Source: Macrocybe gigantea (taxonomy: Eukaryota; Basidiomycota; Agaricomycetes; Agaricales; Callistosporiaceae). Taken from it: a DNA stretch of 64,000 nt. The notes beneath the pieces are model-generated. The model worked only from the letters and a program-made list of their open reading frames with translations, was not told the origin of the DNA and did no database searches. The stretch is from the NCBI GenBank assembly GCA_011319805.1, contig SJRY01000252.1, forward strand, positions 310,001 to 374,000. The letters are read 5' to 3'. The position numbers and the translations under genes were made by a program. Each line of letters begins with the position of its first letter. Within the stretch, counting starts at the first letter, position 1. Positions 47,801 to 60,263 of this stretch are shown here, in pieces.

Positions 47801-50800
47801 GGCAAAGCCTGGCCAGCCAGACCTAACGGCGGAGCCTCATGGATAGTTTTCATGTTGTTTATCAGTTCTGTGATGAGAAGATGAACGATGTTTTCGACGA
47901 AAGCGGGTGGCATGGAGCTATGCTGCGCTGCAGCCGGTGGGTGGTCGACTTGCATCTCAGAGCTGGCTCCTTCATGGGTCTTGGTACTCGAATCCGCCGC
48001 CTCAGGCGATTGCGCCTTGAGTGTGACAACAGGAGCAGAATATGGCTGCTCAATCTTGCATAATGATCGGGTTACTTCAATGAACACCTCCGGGTTGCGA
48101 AGAGCAATGGCATTGTTATTTCGAGTATACATCAGCAGATCCGCGGCAGGCGTTCGAGCCTGGCTGAAATATCGTTTGATGGAACGCTGCATGATCTGTC
48201 GTAGGACACTGCCATCTTCGATAATATGGCGAAGAATGGTAATGATATATGACGACGAGCCGATAACAGCGGATGCTCTGATGCGCTTGAACAAGAACGT
48301 GAGCCCTTCACGCTGGACGAACTGGGTAGCCGTGTCGTAGTCGCGAGTTAGGAGGACGAAAATGCGCAAAACCGAAAGGAACTCGTCGCCAGGTAAGTCC
48401 TTGGCCGCCAAGAGCTTGAGACAGAATTCAAAGAGGACAGACTTCGCTTCCTTGTAATCAGGTCCGAAGAGGGCCTCTGGAACTATGGGTTCGCCCTCCT
48501 TTGGCAACAGAATCGAACGAGGTTCCGTTGCCAGCGTCAATAAAGCTTCAGTCACGAGAAGATGAGAAGCAAGCCATCGAGGAGGAAGCCCAGGAGCAAT
48601 GCTTGACAACAATAACACGGAAAGGAGATGTTCCATGAGGTGCTCTCTCGTTTCTTGGTTGAGGGACGACGGTGCTTCGGATAGCACCAGTGCCAGAAGC
48701 CGGTATCTGTTAGCGAGGGGCTGTTCTTTTACATCATATGCATGGGGAGTAAACGCCTTGATGTCGTCGATAAGATCTTGGACGGCTTGCACGCGATAGG
48801 ATCTGCTGGTTCGGATGAACACGCCGTGGAGGTCGAAGAGGAGAGAGACGTGTTGGTCTATCAAGCGGAGAGCTTGTCTACTGAGCCCCGCTTTCAGAGG
48901 TTCACGGGCTTCATCAAGCTCCTTCTTCCACTCTTCGACCGTTTTTCCGACGGGGCGACCCGATGTGCTTCCCGATGTGCTTGGACCCGCCTCAGATTCT
49001 TGCGGTCCTGGCGTCTTGTTGGCATCCTCTTCGGCAGCAGGCTCTTGTTCATCGTTGTCGGTGGTTTGCATAGCCCATCCGGCCTCAGCTTCAGCTGCGG
49101 AATCGGCTGCCGCAGGCTCGGGCTCTGGGTCGGGGGGCAAAGGAAACGGATGTGAGAGAAGGATCTCGGTGGCAGCGCTGACGTTGTTGTTCGTGCGAAT
49201 CAAGGCGCGCTCCACGGCTGAACGAGGAAAGCCCATGTCGGTGAGCATCTGTATCCGGTTCTCGTCTGGACCAGGTGGCCGTAAGAAACCGCTCTGGGCA
49301 CTGAAGCCAAGGTCAAATGTGGACGCCTCTTCTCTGGTTTCTTCGTTCTCGCCATTCGCAATCTCAAGCACAATTTGTACAATGGCTTTGATATTGGACA
49401 GAGGCAGTGTGGTCAGAGACGGCGAGTTCCAAAGCCGCAGAGCGAGAGGCAGTACTGCCAAACGAAGTTTGACGAGGAAGTTGTGAGGCTCGAAGTAATC
49501 GGGATCGGTCGCTTCTTTGTCGCGAGTGATCATGACAGGAGTCTGAGCAGAATCGACAAGGAACTTCGAGGAAACAGTTCGCTTCAGCAAGTCCAGGGCG
49601 ACCTTGAGGCCACTCGAAGCATACGCGAGTTCCTGATGGTGAGAAACGGTGCGATCATCGGCATTGATTTGCGAGATTTCCTCAATCCTAGACACCATTT
49701 CTTGACAGACGATGCGATGCTATCAAACCCGTTCGCCTTATAGAAGGCCACGAGCTGCACTGTATGGAGAATGGTCGTTGATGCACGCTCTGAGAATAGT
49801 AATGATAAATAATTCGTTCGTACGCATTAGATGAGAAAAACGAAAGACCTTCAAAGAGGAAGACCCTGAACAATCCAAAAACGAGGCCATAATAAGCAAA
49901 TCTTGACGAGAGGTCACCTTGACAGTTTGGATGAGAAGAGTTTTGTCGTAAAGTTATTGACTAACGCTTACCGAATTGAATTGGTTTCAAATGTTCAATC
50001 ATGATATTGGCCAGGACTTTCGATGAGTCGGCTATCTGTTTCCTCTGAGCCGCATCGGGGTTGCGCCTCAGATGGAACATCTTGACCATTGCTGCAATAC
50101 GATGTTACATATTACGGGTGTGAAATGCCAGTGAAGAGGACGAACCTTGGAAGAACGGCGCCAATGATGTAGGCAGATGGCGCATCAAATGTCTAAGCGC
50201 AGCTGCATTCTGATTACGAGGAACACCGGATTTAGCCATCTCATCCAACGACGCCGTTATCCTGGGGTCCAAGTCGGGCGTCATGATGACATTGTTTTCC
50301 GGATCCAACTCTGCGGGCAACCGGGGCGTCAGGCCCTGATCAAATGGCCTATCTGTAGTCGACCCGGATGTAGAAGCCTGTTTCGGGACAATGCCCTTGG
50401 ATATTAACGAGGTGTTCAGAGCCATGGCCTCACAAACACCGGCTCTGTGCAAAGTGCCCATATCGGCAATGACTTGAGGCGATATGCTACTCATCAGGGT
50501 CTGAAGTAAAGCAATTGCAGCTCTACCATGGGCATATCCAGCGGTCGCGAACACATCGGAGAGCAGCGTGATCCGGATTTGAAGGGTGACTAGGGCACGA
50601 AACTTGCGGTTAGCTTCTTCTTCCTGTGGGGCTGAGGGGAAGATAAATATGACACATGTGAATTGTGATAGAGGCAGGCAACATACGCAAGATATCCACT
50701 AAGGGCAACAGCTTTGACGTCCCGTCGACATTTTCCCAGAAATCCTTCGTCTCCTCCAAAGAAGCCTTGACCAGTTCGGCAAGATGGAGAAGAGTCTCGT

Positions 50801-53766
50801 CCGTCGAAACATCCGTCATCGTGCGCATCGCTTGAACGGTAGAATCAGACGCAATGTTCGTTGAGAAATCGTATGGCAGACAGGGCAGCGCAGTGAGACG
50901 CCCTATGCGAGTCAGCCCATCGATAAGGTTGACGAAGTCCCGGCAATGTGGTGTGTGCTGGAACAACCCTTCCAGGAACTGCATATTGTCTCTAAGTCAA
51001 CAAGCTGCCGATGAGAAGCGAGGTACTCACGCGACCCAAAATATCAATAAACGACACAATGTAATTGTCATGTTTGCTCTCTGGATCCCCATCTTCCTGA
51101 ATGCTATCGGACCATATCGCATCAAGAGGCCTCATGTTGACGTCCGTGCTGGGCTCAGCGGCTAGAGCCTCTACGTCCTCCATGGCCACATCCTGGTCAG
51201 CTTGAGACGCCGGTGTGCCCATGGGCATAAGTTGATACCAGTGGCGAGAATCTGGCGGAATTTCATATGCGTGACCCAAGGCCTCGATCTTGATGATCGT
51301 GCTCTTCAGGGAATCGAAGACAGCCGCCTTGAGCATAGGATGGTGTCGGACAAGCTCATCAATGGCCGTTCCAAGAAGCACCGCATTTTCCTTCTCGAGC
51401 AGGACCTTGATGTGACGCTCGGAGGTGAAGACAGTGAATATTGATGGAATGATGCTTGGACGTCGGGAGATTTGAGCCTGCCCGACTTCGTTAAGACAGA
51501 GTGCACCGATGGCATTCGGAATGGCTTGGAGAACCTATTCAAGTGTTGATATATGATATGATGCAAGTTAAATTGAACCTTGCCTCAATTGAAGGCTCCA
51601 ATCCTGCTTCTATGGCCTTGTAAAAACATTCGGGCAGTTTAGCTTCCTGGATGATGGCAAGCGAAGTGGGTTCATTGTGGACGAAAGTTGCCATAACATT
51701 GACGGCTTTACCATACTCAGTTCCGTAAAATGTCAAGGACTTCTAGGCACATACCGATAGGGAAGATGTTCGGTCCAAAGAGCCCACGATGCTCGACGAT
51801 CTTCTTGATGGACTTGAGGAGAGACAAGTCAATGAGACCCCGCAAGCCTTCTGAGGTGCCGGATGACTGCATCATCCTATGCACGGAGCGAAGAATATGC
51901 TTCAATGCGGCGCTTCGAGCGACGGGCAAATCCCCTATTGAACTGGCATTTGACATCACAGTTATAAAGAACTGACAATGGTACTTACCATGTGATCCAC
52001 CAAGCTCGTAAGAAGCCGCCTGATCACCACACTGTTCGATTCCAAGATCGACCTCATACTGGCAAAGATTCAGAAAGGCATACCACCAAACGAGAATTCA
52101 TTGCGTACCTCTATGCGATCAACAAGAAGTTCTACACCCTCGAGGAGCAAAAGATATTGAACGCGTTTGAGAACCCATAGAGCACGTTGTCTATGATTTG
52201 CATCGCCTTCGACAGCACCGCAAGGCGGTTCGGAAGCTTGTTCTCGATTACTTGAACCAACAGCGGGATAAGTCCTGCCCCAACGATCATGTTCCCGCTC
52301 GAGGAATGTGACGCGATGAATGCCACGAAGGAAAGTAGAGCGTCGACGAACGATTGTGGCAGATTGGAAGATGGATCGGCAACATCGGCGACCGTCTTGC
52401 GCAAAAGGGCAAGCAAGATGCCGTGGTTGACGCCCGCATTGACGGCTGTAAGGACCTCTTGGTTCTTTGACCTGTACCGAGCAAGCGAGTCCAGCGAGGA
52501 AATGGCTGCGGTTTGAACGCGGATCGGAATTTCCTTGTCAATCTGCAGCAGCTCAGCGATGTGCGAAACCAAGTCGGGCTCGTAGAGAAACAATGACAAG
52601 GTCGCCTGGGATTCAGGATGGGTGTGCCCAAAGATGGCGATAGCCAACAGGCGGATAATGACCAGCTTGACGCGATCCGCTTCATGATGTTTCGTCAGTG
52701 CGGAGGCAGCGCGGATGCGGGACAACAACTCGAATTTCTCTTCTTTCGGTACGCTGTACATCTCGACAGTGTCGGCCAATACGTCCATGACCGACTTTGA
52801 CGCGATTACGCTTTCATCCAGATGAATGTTCACGGCTCCTGAATTCGTTGATGGTGGGACAGCCGCTGATCTACGGGGTGATGTCTGCGTTGCGGGGGAC
52901 TCAAACACATCAAGATCCATCTTTTTCTCCTTATCGGGCGGAGCCATAGGCCCATACCCGACGGTGTGGTCCACGCGATAGAAGCTCATGTTGACCTCTC
53001 GCGCCTCTGATGGTAATGCTTCGATTGCGGAACTTCCCTTCGGACTGGCCAGGTCTACAAGACCGATGCCGTATTCTCGCACGTATGGCCACCGTCTGGC
53101 GAGCGCCAGCAATTTGGGGGTGGAGATGTTGAGGGTGTGGGTGACAGAGGGCTGTGCGGAGTATTGCTGAGAGGGGCGCAGCAGCACATTGAGAGCGAGA
53201 ATAACGATGTCGAGATCAGAGCAGGACAGCAAGCTGTTCAAGCGCTAGAAAGTAGGGATGAAGGAACGGTAGAAAAAAGACGCCAAGCGTCAGAAACAGA
53301 TGCTCTGCGAAGACGACCGCGAGGAGATACTCACATCGTAAGACCTAAACATTTTCCTGTTGGTGGAGTTTTCCAACAAAAGTCTCCAAAATCTCAAAAC
53401 TCCAACAACTGCTCTCTTAGTTGAAGGCGTGAACACATTGACTTGGATCTTATCCACGTCGTAATCGCAAATTATGTCTTCCATGATAGTATCGAATCTG
53501 TCGAGGACCTTAATCCAAGCGTGCAGATCTGTTCGAGGCCATTTCCAACCATCGAATTCTCCCAGGACCTGACCCAGATCGTCTGTAGGTGTATCCAGCA
53601 GCTTTTGTATCAGTTCTGAGATTTGCATTGGCTTCAAGAGCACTGGTTGTCAGAAGGCGTCGCAAAGTAGAGAATGGCAAAGAAAAGACAAGATAGAGGG
53701 GGGAAAAGAGACGAATTTGGCGCTTACTGGTGAGACCGCTTTCTTTGTGCTGTGAGAGATCTTCAT
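41830..53766 (-). CDS. TOM1: Giant HECT E3 ubiquitin ligase (TOM1/HUWE1/Ptr1 family)
   Basis: Roughly 3,500 residues in about 20 exons, the largest gene here. The start at 53766 (MKISHSTKKAVSP) precedes the armadillo-like DUF908/DUF913 regions (from 53.6 kb down to about 50 kb). A UBA domain follows near 49.2 kb (QMLTDMGFPRSAVERALIRTN), then an acidic stretch at 46.5-46.8 kb and repeated ubiquitin-binding motifs near 45.0-45.2 kb (FLEALPDDMREEVL, FLDALPPEIRAEII). The HECT domain (43.1-41.8 kb) contains VDAGGVTREWFQILARQMF and FVGRVIGKAIYDGRLLD. The catalytic cysteine in PQAHTCFNQIDLPQY is encoded by a codon split by intron 41934-41985. Homologues regulate histone levels, mRNA export and ribosomal protein quality. 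I did not verify every splice junction. Confidence 0.93.
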
Positions 53767-54671
53767 TGTCCGCGACTAGGTCGGGGGTAATGCGATCCTA
53801 GAGGCGGTGTGCGTAACGGGTATTCACAGCTTTCGTCGATATTAGGGGAGTGGAACAGATACGGTGGACGGAGACGATGGGTTGGGTCAAATTGAAGGAC
53901 AGTTGGAAGACCTTGGAAGAGCTCAGGGTCCTTGCGTCAGCAAATTCCATATTTGGATCAAGATTTGTCTGACTCCCCAAGCTCCCGATCCCCGAATCCC
54001 CTCTACAACGGCTTTCATCAATTGACTCCATGGTAGCTAGGTGTTTGGATGAATAATCGAGTAGGTGTGGCACCAACTAACACAGCTGACGGACAACGTT
54101 AAACTGGCGACTATTTTCAAGCGAAACGCGGTTTGAAGCGTCATAAAACCAATGCTTGCATCCCAACACCACTATCGCCTAGATGCTACCAAAGAATCTG
54201 GTAACCTTCCGGAGTCACGCTGACGGCGTGGACAAAGTTTGATGCAACGAGACAAGACTGAACCGTTTAACATATTCCATATCATACGTCTAACTGAGCG
54301 AGGTAGCTTTGTCTTTTGCTGTCTAGGTTCTGCCAGTTGCGAGCTTCGAATTCAACGGAGTGGAGTCTGGCGGGATAAAATATGCACCAAATCATGGTCG
54401 TTATTCCGCGTCTGGAATTCTTTTCCTCGACGGCGAAGTGACAGACGCCAAGAGTCAGGATTTTGAAGTGCCTTCTGATTTTGTTTAAACATGTCGTGCT
54501 ACATTCAAATTAACATAGAATGAGCAGTTGCGCACCTTGTAAAAGAGAGTGACGCTCTCATGTGGTCTTGGAATTTGTCATCAAGACGCGACCAAATATG
54601 TAACGCGTTCGAACCAACATCTTTCTCTGGTCCATCAACACTGCGCCTGCTCTCCCACCTCGACTCTCATC
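53767..54671. other. Intergenic region, divergent promoters of TOM1 and SUB1
   Basis: 0.9 kb between two head-to-head genes. A 92-codon minus-strand frame (53798-54076) in the TOM1 leader has no recognisable features and is probably not a gene, though it could act as an upstream ORF. Confidence 0.5.
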
Positions 54672-55387
54672 ATGCCCAAAAAGAAGTACGTTGAATCCTC
54701 CGAAGAGGAGGAAGCCGAATTCTCCGATGCTGGCTCTGAAAACTCGGAGTCTGAAGAACCCGTCAAGAAATCCAAGTCGTCCAAGTCGCGCAAAGCCGCG
54801 ACAGAAAAAAAGAAATCTGTACATGTCTTGGAATGCTTTCTTCCTTACTCTGTGGACTCACGCCTTAAACGCGCAGAAACGAAAACAAAAGAGCGAGTCT
54901 GAAGAAGAGAATGAATCGGAGGATGAAGCTCCCCGCATCAAGAAACCCAGGCTCTCCCACGTCAAGAAACCCTCCTCCGTCCGCGATGATTTCTTTATTT
55001 CAAGCGATTTTTAGTCGCTAATCCTGCCATTCTTATTTCACTCCAGAAAGTGGTAGCGGCATCGCCCTCTGAGCCCGTCAGCCCAGGCACCACAGCAGTG
55101 AAAACCAGCCCAGAAGGGGATAAATACATCGACCTCGGCAAGAAAAAGCGCGCGACGGTGCGAGCCTTCAAGGGTGCCGTGTTTGTTGACATTCGTGAAT
55201 TCTACGGAGAGGGCGACGAAAAGCCTGGAAAGAAGGGAATTTCGCTTTCGCGAGAGCAGGTACACTCTCACCTCGATCATTCATCGTTGTTCGTCTCTCA
55301 TACACCTCCATCCCGGCACAGTGGGATGTTTTAAAGGAAGGGTCTTCCGCCATCGACAAACTCTTCGACAGCGTCACGAAAAAGTAA
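54672..55387 (+). CDS. SUB1: Transcriptional coactivator SUB1/PC4
   Basis: Single-stranded DNA-binding coactivator of RNA polymerase II. Four exons (54672-54818, 54877-54978, 55047-55259, 55322-55387) give 175 residues. The N-terminal half is acidic and Lys/Ser-rich (YVESSEEEEAEFSD; SESEEENESEDE). The C-terminal PC4 fold reads YIDLGKKKRATVRAFKGAVF, VDIREFYGEG, KKGISLSREQWDVLKEG and ends DSVTKK. The charged N-terminus is typical of fungal SUB1, and the frame is intact. Confidence 0.93.
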
Positions 55388-56036
55388 AAGCTTTGCACTC
55401 TGGTTCCATGTCTTGGTCTATCGCTCGCTCTTGACGGATATGTATTCTAGTTTGTACTACTATTATCTATCATCGTTTTGATTTTTGCAACGCTTCAATG
55501 AGGTCGACACCTGCCCTACCCGCAAACATGCGACAGCCTTTCCAGCGTGACCTTTGAACTGGCTTTGACAACCGCGAGACAGTCGTGAGGATTCCTTGTC
55601 TTCTGTCTCATACAGGCAAGCCGAATCCGAATTCTCAAATACTGATGAGCAGAACCGAACTTCAGTCTCCGTTCTACGATCGCTAGCAGGAAGAACGGCG
55701 GCAAGGACAGCTTTGACGCAAGGTAAACATGAGATTTGTGCTGGCATCATATATAATGAGGAAAGTGCAAATTGCATTGGTGGGCTTCCTGGGCTACATG
55801 CCTGCTAAGATAATTTGAACAAACGATTTTAAATACCGAGGCTACATATCTGTCGTCTGATGCCATACAGAACACAGTCATCTGGAGTGCTGGTCCTCAA
55901 TGACATGTGGTGAGGCTGCCAGGCTGAAATTTGGAGTAGAGAGACAGTATCGCAATGCCAACAATTATAATATGATTAAGGTATAAAAAAACCAGTATCC
56001 CGGGTACTTTTCAAGAACCTCACAAATGAGGGACGA
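55388..56036. other. Intergenic region, tail-to-tail
   Basis: 0.65 kb between the 3' ends of SUB1 and the ABC1-type kinase. A 104-codon minus frame (55463-55777) shows no recognisable motif. AT-rich sequence near 55.8-56.0 kb probably belongs to the 3' UTRs. Confidence 0.55.
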
Positions 56037-58412
56037 TCAATACGCCAAACCCGCAGCGGCCTTGTGCGCGCCCACCAAGCCTCTCTTCCAAAGACCTCTG
56101 ATCCAATCTTTCGTCATGACGAGATACGCTTGCGCGTCCAGCAGCGTTTCTAGTGTGACCATCTTCACAAAAAGTTTTTCATAGTTCCTGTCAAGCATCG
56201 TCAGGGCCTCGGACTGTCGTGTCCCGGAAGGAAGAAAGGCGCACCACCAGCAAGTGAAATACTCGGCCAAGATCGACAACGAGAGCAGACCCCTGTCCCG
56301 CATGGTCTCAAGCAGGCGCTTTCGTTCGTCACGCCATACGGCCAGGGCGCAGTACTTGGCCGTGATCAAAAATATTCGAATCTACAACAGGGGGGAGAAG
56401 GGGGGAATGCAGTCAGAATACAGAGAGACAATATTAAGGACGACAGCGCAACATACATTCGAATGCGTCGTCGCCAGCGCATGATCCAAGCTCCTCGTCA
56501 GATCGTTCAGCTTCAGCACCATCAGCACCCGCCTTGGTACCCGTCTGAGCACGTCAAACACCGAGATCAACAACCCCTCGTGGGTGACAACGGCCTGTCG
56601 GATGGCATCCATTTCTCTTCCGTCTGGGGCAGCATGTCGATCATGCCCGACGCGCGGCGGAACGAGACGTCCTCCGGCTCCTTCTCCCACGTTCCTTCGA
56701 GCGCGGCGCGACCCGTTAAAGCCGCCTCGAAGACAGGATACTACCGCCAGCCCACGGTTCAGAAAGGAGACGCCGAGCGATGAGTAAGACGTACCAGGTC
56801 CGGCCCAACGTTCCCCACCAATTCTGCGTATTTTTTGCGATCCTGAATGGTCTGGGGTGAAGCGGGCGCAATCAGGGAGAGCCACAGTCTAGCATAGTTG
56901 ACCGAAGTTTGGAGTCTATGTCAAAGTACAATCCATGGTCTAACAGCACTATTTCGAAGTTGTAAGGCGACCTGGACCCGACGGGCGCAGGTCGGATGAG
57001 CAGATTTCCTTGGGACATTGAAGACGCTAGTGAGCAAGCTACCATGATTCGATACAGCCCGGAATGTACCTGGATGAGGATCCTGGAAAGAAATTGAGAT
57101 ATGCAGACAGAAGACGGGTCAAGAGACCTACTGCATGGAACCATCCATTGATAAAAACCATCTGATTGAATATTCGAGAGAGCTCTAAAGCGACTTTATT
57201 TCGGTCGATGTTCGCGTCAGCAAGGTAGTCGAGGTCGTCCACCCTTGCTCCTTGAATAAACTCCATTATTAAAACCCTCTTTGCCGCAGTGATGACTTCA
57301 GGTATGTACAGCGACGATCGAATTTCGGAGAATTCTTCCACGGTTCGAGCAGCGTTGGCTGCTTCATGTGCAAAGTCCATCTCCTTTGGCAAATTTGTCC
57401 GCATCTCCTCCTGCAAGCGAAGAAGGTTAACATTGTCCAGGAATATCAGATGGGAACGCCACAACGTGCCCCGAGCCATGTAAACTCGAACTCTGGAAAC
57501 CAATATTTAACCCAACCCAGAGCTACCTCGACCATGTTCATGTCGATATCACAGAATTCTGCGAGATGGGGGTGTTGAAGCTACAGTAGAACGAGAAAAA
57601 TCAATGACGAGATGAATTTGTAGTGTCGGCACGACGTACTTTCACAGCGACCTTCTTGCCTGACTGCTTATGATGCGCAATGTGCACCTGTGCCAAGCTC
57701 GCCACTCCTATCGGATTCGGGTCGAAGTCGTCAAACACCTCCGAAACGGGTTGGCCCATGTCAGTGAGAAAGAGGTTGACCACGTCCTCGTACGGCGTGG
57801 GCTCGCACTGGTCTGCAGCGGTCGCATGGTACTTGTCCATTCCACCGGAAGCATAATCAGCGATGCCATGTGCTGGCCGAGTTTGATGAAGATGCCTGTC
57901 GTACAAAGGCTCCGTCTTCCGTCGCCGTTATGCATGTGGGAGGAAAGAACCTACCTCCGTTGGCGAGCAGCGCTTTAAGCACTCGCTGTGCGCTTCTTGT
58001 ATGGCACTGCGAAACAGCTTCCAAGCGTTGTTGCTCGCTTTCATAGTGCTTTGCAAACGTTTGCTTGTAGTCGACGACACCGAGGATGGCAGCACCTAGC
58101 GGCGTCAAGCAGAGTCAAGATTTCATCCCGTTTCCGAGACACAGATTGGTCACCTGCAACTCGCGAACACCGTGCCGTAGCGAGAACGGTGTGTCTGAAA
58201 GGCTGGGACGTCTGGTACGCGACCCATCCAGTGCCGCTGAGAAGTAGCAACGAGACTATTGGATAGAGGAGCCGGGGCTTCGGCTTGAGTGGTCCTGTGC
58301 GTCTAAGGGTTCTCAATTGCCTCGAATATGACGGGGACGATAGCCAGGTATGCCGAGGAGACGTCTCCAGCTGGGACATTCGCGGTGAAGGAGCATCGCG
58401 CACTGGAGGCAT
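56037..58412 (-). CDS. UbiB/ABC1 (ADCK/MCP2-type) atypical kinase (two one-base frame breaks)
   Basis: Atypical kinase/ATPase of the ABC1 family, closest in layout to mitochondrial MCP2/ADCK1-like proteins acting in lipid homeostasis. The N-terminus is basic with one membrane segment (LLYPIVSLLLLSGTGWVAY), fitting inner-membrane targeting. Family motifs are present: the KxGQ helix GIFIKLGQHMASL, the Ala-rich loop GVASLAQVH, KVAVKLQHP, HADPHPGN (DPHPG in a 13-nt exon, 57070-57082) and LLDHGLYFD. Two one-base deletions break the frame: near 57813, where GG restores RPLQDQCEPTPYEDV, and at 56612-56614, where AAAA restores TEEKMDAIRQAVV. Intron 57411-57469 has a GC donor. Which ABC1 subgroup it belongs to is not certain. 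Confidence 0.87.
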
Positions 58413-58566
58413 GCCAAACCAAAGTCAACATCTGACTTCATTTCATTTCATTTCATTGTCAGCCACAACCACCAGTGTCCTTTTAATTCTCCGGGCTAAC
58501 GATGTGGCTGTCTGTACAACTGTTCTCTCTGTTCACCAGCTCCTCAAGCACCGAATACCAGCCAGC

Positions 58567-59248
58567 ATGCGCGTATCTCCGTTCCTTCTCACTATAGCCG
58601 CCGCTCTCTCCGCCTCTCGCGTCCTAGGCATTGTCCTCAACGCATCGCTCCCTCCCGCCGCCGCACGCGAACCCGCGAAGCGCCAAATTCACAACGCAGA
58701 CTACTCCAACAGCAACGGCCCGCCCGGCGTCATCACGGCGGCTGACGACACTGCTACAACGTCCACCTCGTCCGCGAAGGACGCGCAGTCTACCAGCACA
58801 TCCAAATCCAAGGCCTCAAGGAGCATCGAAACTGCCTACGAGGATTCAGGCCCGAAGAACATGCCCCACGTAGACGCGTTTCGCTTCCGGCGCAACCGTC
58901 CTGATTCTGTGTCGATGGGGCAAACCAATTATCTGCCTCGTAACTCACCCAGTCACCTGCAGCGCCGCGTTTCTGCAGAGCCGTATGTGGTCAAACGAAA
59001 TGTCATCTCAGGATATGAGATCCCTGGGACCCACGTCGGTCATCCCTTTCCCAAAGTCGTAAACCCTTCTTACCAAGATCTGTCTTCTGAAGACCAGGAA
59101 GCTATTGAAACCGTGCGCTTTTCGTTCCTTACTTCTTTCACTACCTAACTTCGTCTTGCAGAACAATGATGCTCCCAGATTCCGACGGTGGACAAAGCGC
59201 GACTCTGCAGCCATGGAAGCTTATCATTACCTCACTCGCAGACCCTGA
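58567..59248 (+). CDS. Secreted protein of unknown function (210 aa)
   Basis: Two exons (58567-59112, 59162-59248) encode 210 residues. The N-terminus MRVSPFLLTIAAALSASRVLG is a clear signal peptide. The rest is Ser/Thr/Ala-rich, then contains basic pairs (EPAKRQ, LQRRVS, VVKRNV) that could be kexin-type processing sites. No cysteines or known domain were recognised. The second exon ends HYLTRRP at TGA 59246-59248. The promoter region overlaps the 5' end of the divergent ABC1-type gene (154 nt between ATGs). Confidence 0.65.
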
Positions 59249-59773
59249 ACGGACTTGTTTCAACCTTATGTCGTTTTATATCATATCTATTCCACTGTTC
59301 CCTCCATCTTATGCTTATTTTGTTGATGAAGCAGCCGTTCTCGATGAGAAACGAATACTTGGTGAATTTGGCTTTCAGACATTCTCAAACTTCGCTTATG
59401 GTGATACTGGCCACTGATATCGCTTCAGCTATTGCAAAAAGGCAACTGCATTCCAGCACAGAATTTTTCCCACTGAATATTCGATGGATAGCATATTGTG
59501 CCAGGATGCTTTTCGGAGTGTGTTCCGAGTCAAACGACTTACACTGCCTAGGCCCGCTAGCTATATATGCGCTAGCTCAGACGAATCAAGACCTGATGAC
59601 TTCGCCAACATCATTATTGGACCTTGTCTAGCAGCACTGTCGATGCCAGCTGCCAACAATCGGAATACTCGGCAAGAGGATCGCATAAGCACGACGCTCG
59701 TTGCACTTGAACTATTCCACCTCTTAGACATACAAATTCAACGCGTTCGAGATCTATCAACCCCTCAGCAAGA
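59249..59773. other. Intergenic region, no supported gene
   Basis: Half a kilobase between the secreted protein gene and the cysteine-rich array. Plus-strand open frames (59484-59804 and others) have no recognisable motifs and partly overlap the last exon of the first array gene. Confidence 0.5.
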
Positions 59774-60263
59774 TCAAAGCGGGCAAGGGCCAGTTGTCCC
59801 TTGATAGCATCTGAAAAGACAGCGTCAAGAAGAAACGAATTCGTGTCAGATCTCGCCGCGTGACGGTTTCTGCATGACGTCCAAAACCATCAACACATAC
59901 ATTCCTCCCACTCCAGCGATTATAGGCCCGCAGCAGCGATAGCCAACAGGGCCTATGTGTACATCGCGTGTGAGTAACACTGACGTGTTGAAGCAAGGAG
60001 ACTAAAAGATGCTTACAATGACTCTATCATTCCGGAGGCCAAGTCGTACGGTGAATGAGCGGGAAGGTAGAAAGAAAATTTGAAGTATTCACCGTTACAT
60101 TGCCTGCACTCCTCAGCGAAACAATCATGACGGTCAGAAGAACAAACATACAATGCCGGACGGTTGGTACAGGGTCCGCAACTTGCAGTTCAGGAGTCGC
60201 AGAGCTCTGGGCGATGAGCCGGAAAGCGATGGAAGCAAAAGCTAGAGCACGGTGTCCAAACAA
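59774..60263 (-). pseudogene. Small secreted Cys-rich protein, copy a (start codon TTG)
   Basis: Third copy of the array, five exons: 60152-60263, 60093-60103, 60017-60023 (7 nt), 59901-59952 and 59774-59810 on minus. The predicted product is 72 residues with a signal-like N-terminus (FGHRALAFASIAFRLIAQSSA) and the core RHCNVTSHCPVGYRCCGPII, ending CPL. Where copies b and c have ATG this copy has TTG (60261-60263), and no in-frame ATG lies upstream before the frame loses meaning. The TATA box found about 80 nt upstream of the other two copies is also missing. The mature region and all splice sites are intact, so it may be freshly inactivated, use another first exon, or contain a sequence error. 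Confidence 0.7.

Noticed and set aside
53798..54076. A 92-codon minus frame in the TOM1 leader
   Set aside because: No recognisable domain, and the conserved TOM1 N-terminus MKIS begins downstream of it.
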